Shown here: positions 51,572-52,690 of the stretch, one piece after another | Layout: each line of letters starts with the position of its first letter | Numbering within the stretch: position 1 is the first letter of the stretch | From: a virus | Virus record (IMG/VR): IMGVR_UViG_3300048023_000625 | Span: 1 to 52,690 of that record | Direction: 5' to 3' (one strand) | Length of the DNA stretch: 52,690 bases | Translations under genes and position numbers: made by a program | The notes under the pieces: generated by a model | Seen by the model: the letters and a program-made list of their open reading frames with translations, nothing else | Databases searched by the model: none | Told to the model about the DNA's origin: nothing

Positions 51572-52690
51572 ATGATGAATTTAGATTTAATAGCAGAACA
51601 ACTGTTTAATTCAGTTAAAGGTCGCTTTGGCAATTTGACAATTGGCAATGATCAGGGCGATGTGACTAATGTTCCAAAAGAAGCAAGATTTTTTGATTTT
51701 GATTTTGGTCCACAGGCTAAACCCATTGGAAAAGTTAGTGTTAGCTTAGACGAAGAAAACGGAATTGTTATTATATACAACAAAGATATGATTGACGAAA
51801 ATTATGGTCAACATAAAAATGATTGGTTTACGTTCTTAAAAGATATGCGAATGTTTAGTAAAAGAAGATTACTTAAATTTGAAGTGAGAGATATCACACG
51901 TTCAAACCTACAGAAAAGAGATTACAAATTTTTAGCAACAAATCGTCCCGGAGATAATACAATGTCAGAATCAAAAATGTATGGAAATCATAAAACAAGT
52001 TTCCAAAAATTTGGAAGTGCCAAACTTTCTATTAAACACAATGGTACAATTGGTGAAGGTGAAAGTAGAACAAGTAAAATTGGTTCTTTGTTTATTGAAA
52101 CAGTAGATGGTGAAAAATTTAAATATCCATTTAAGCATTTGAGTGGCGCTAGAGCATTAGCAACACATATTGGTGAAGGTGGACACGCATATGACGACTT
52201 TGGTAAACATATTACAGGACTAAGTGAAGAATTATCAAAGTTAAGAAAATTTAATCAATACTTAAATCGTAGTAGTGTAATGGCAGAAACTTTATCTAAA
52301 TATACCGGCAATGTTAAAGAGCGTATGACTAGTATAAAAAAAGAAATTGCAAATTTACAAAAGCCATCTTATTACACCGAAGCAGTAAAAAATTATACAG
52401 TGCCGGTAATGGAAGAAGTGCCAAATGATGTTGCAGAAAATTGGATTGATCAATTAACCGTAAAGCAATTTAATGAAGAATTAAAAGATATATTTCCTTA
52501 CATATACAATTTAGTAAGTGAATCAACATTAGCAGAAACACTTACACCAGAAAGCTTTTTATCAGAACAGGATACATATCACAAAGTATCTCCTGGCGAA
52601 ACAATTACAAGTATAGCACAAAAGTATGCCGATCATTTTCCAGGTGGCGTACAACAAGGTGTTGAAGAAATTGTGGATGCAAATGGTATT
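51572..52690 (+). CDS. LysM-containing virion-type protein (partial, C-terminus missing)
   Basis: Open from ATG 51572 to the window end, 373 codons without a stop. The N-terminus MMNLDLIAEQLFNSVKGRF contains IAE, a gp21-type site, at residues 7-9. The middle is mixed alpha/beta, with KYPFKHLSGARALATHIGEG near 188-207 and a coiled-coil-like LSEELSKLRKFNQYLNRSSV near 220-240. From about 333 a LysM domain begins: DTYHKVSPGETITSIAQKYA, then EEIVDANGI, the usual YxVxxGDTLxxIAxxY...NxI order. LysM binds N-acetylglucosamine polymers such as peptidoglycan. The ATG follows a late octamer by 6 nt, with no ribosome site. Role in the virion unknown; possibly an internal or tail-associated wall-binding protein. 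Confidence 0.7.
   Translation, partial: MMNLDLIAEQLFNSVKGRFGNLTIGNDQGDVTNVPKEARFFDFDFGPQAKPIGKVSVSLDEENGIVIIYNKDMIDENYGQHKNDWFTFLKDMRMFSKRRLLKFEVRDITRSNLQKRDYKFLATNRPGDNTMSESKMYGNHKTSFQKFGSAKLSIKHNGTIGEGESRTSKIGSLFIETVDGEKFKYPFKHLSGARALATHIGEGGHAYDDFGKHITGLSEELSKLRKFNQYLNRSSVMAETLSKYTGNVKERMTSIKKEIANLQKPSYYTEAVKNYTVPVMEEVPNDVAENWIDQLTVKQFNEELKDIFPYIYNLVSESTLAETLTPESFLSEQDTYHKVSPGETITSIAQKYADHFPGGVQQGVEEIVDANGI

Overview
The window is a 52.7-kb, AT-rich stretch of a lytic T4-like myovirus genome, almost certainly marine. The basis is a nearly complete T4-type structural set recognised from protein motifs: tape measure, portal gp20, core protease gp21, scaffold gp22, major capsid gp23, neck gp13/gp14, sheath terminator gp15, sheath gp18, tube gp19, a gp4-like head completion protein, and terminase gp16/gp17. 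The protein versions (long gp15 and gp18, short gp23, giant fibre genes starting MATKIRHKRS...) resemble those of T4-like phages of marine cyanobacteria and SAR11. No photosynthesis or other host-marker gene is present, so the host cannot be fixed. No integrase, tRNA, IS element or CRISPR array was seen.

Layout. 1-255 (minus): end of a baseplate-hub gene. 321-9024: tape measure, portal, small head gene, a sugar-transferase-fold-like gene, acidic core protein, gp21, gp22, gp23, then a strong terminator. 9099-9699: a small cold-shock-like gene, then a 406-nt non-coding stretch with an apparently free-standing RNA gene (sigma70-like extended -10 promoter, about 240 nt, UUCG-capped terminator) and a structured leader. 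9700-31100: adhesin/fibre block with two giant paralogous proteins (2830 and 3691 aa; the second ends in an S74 self-cleaving chaperone). 31134-35640: 56-aa virion-type protein behind a consensus sigma70 promoter, an unknown protein, a GT-A glycosyltransferase and an 1103-aa protein joining glycosyltransferase-like repeats to two SCP2-like lipid-binding domains. 35597-38952 (minus): Nudix hydrolase, gp15, gp14. 38991-44959: gp13, SGNH hydrolase, a DUF3310-like gene (minus, own sigma70-like promoter), gp18, gp19. 45046-52690: tube-cap protein, small protein, gp4-like, degenerate glycosyltransferase, gp16, two proteins with gp21-type N-termini, gp17, and a partial LysM protein.

Regulation. A T4 late-promoter-like octamer (consensus NATAAATA, often GATAAATAC) lies before most late transcription units. 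In four places it ends only 4-6 nt before an ATG with no Shine-Dalgarno sequence, suggesting leaderless late mRNAs. A separate class of TTGACN-N16/17-TATNNT promoters serves the ncRNA, the 56-aa gene and the DUF3310-like gene. At 19921-20020 the ribosome site of the largest fibre gene can pair with sequence upstream of its late promoter, an arrangement like T4 gene e.

Most novel items: the ncRNA at 9322-9568; the leaderless late-promoter pattern; the SCP2/glycosyltransferase-like fusion; and two cell-wall-binding proteins with prohead-targeting-like N-termini flanking the large terminase.
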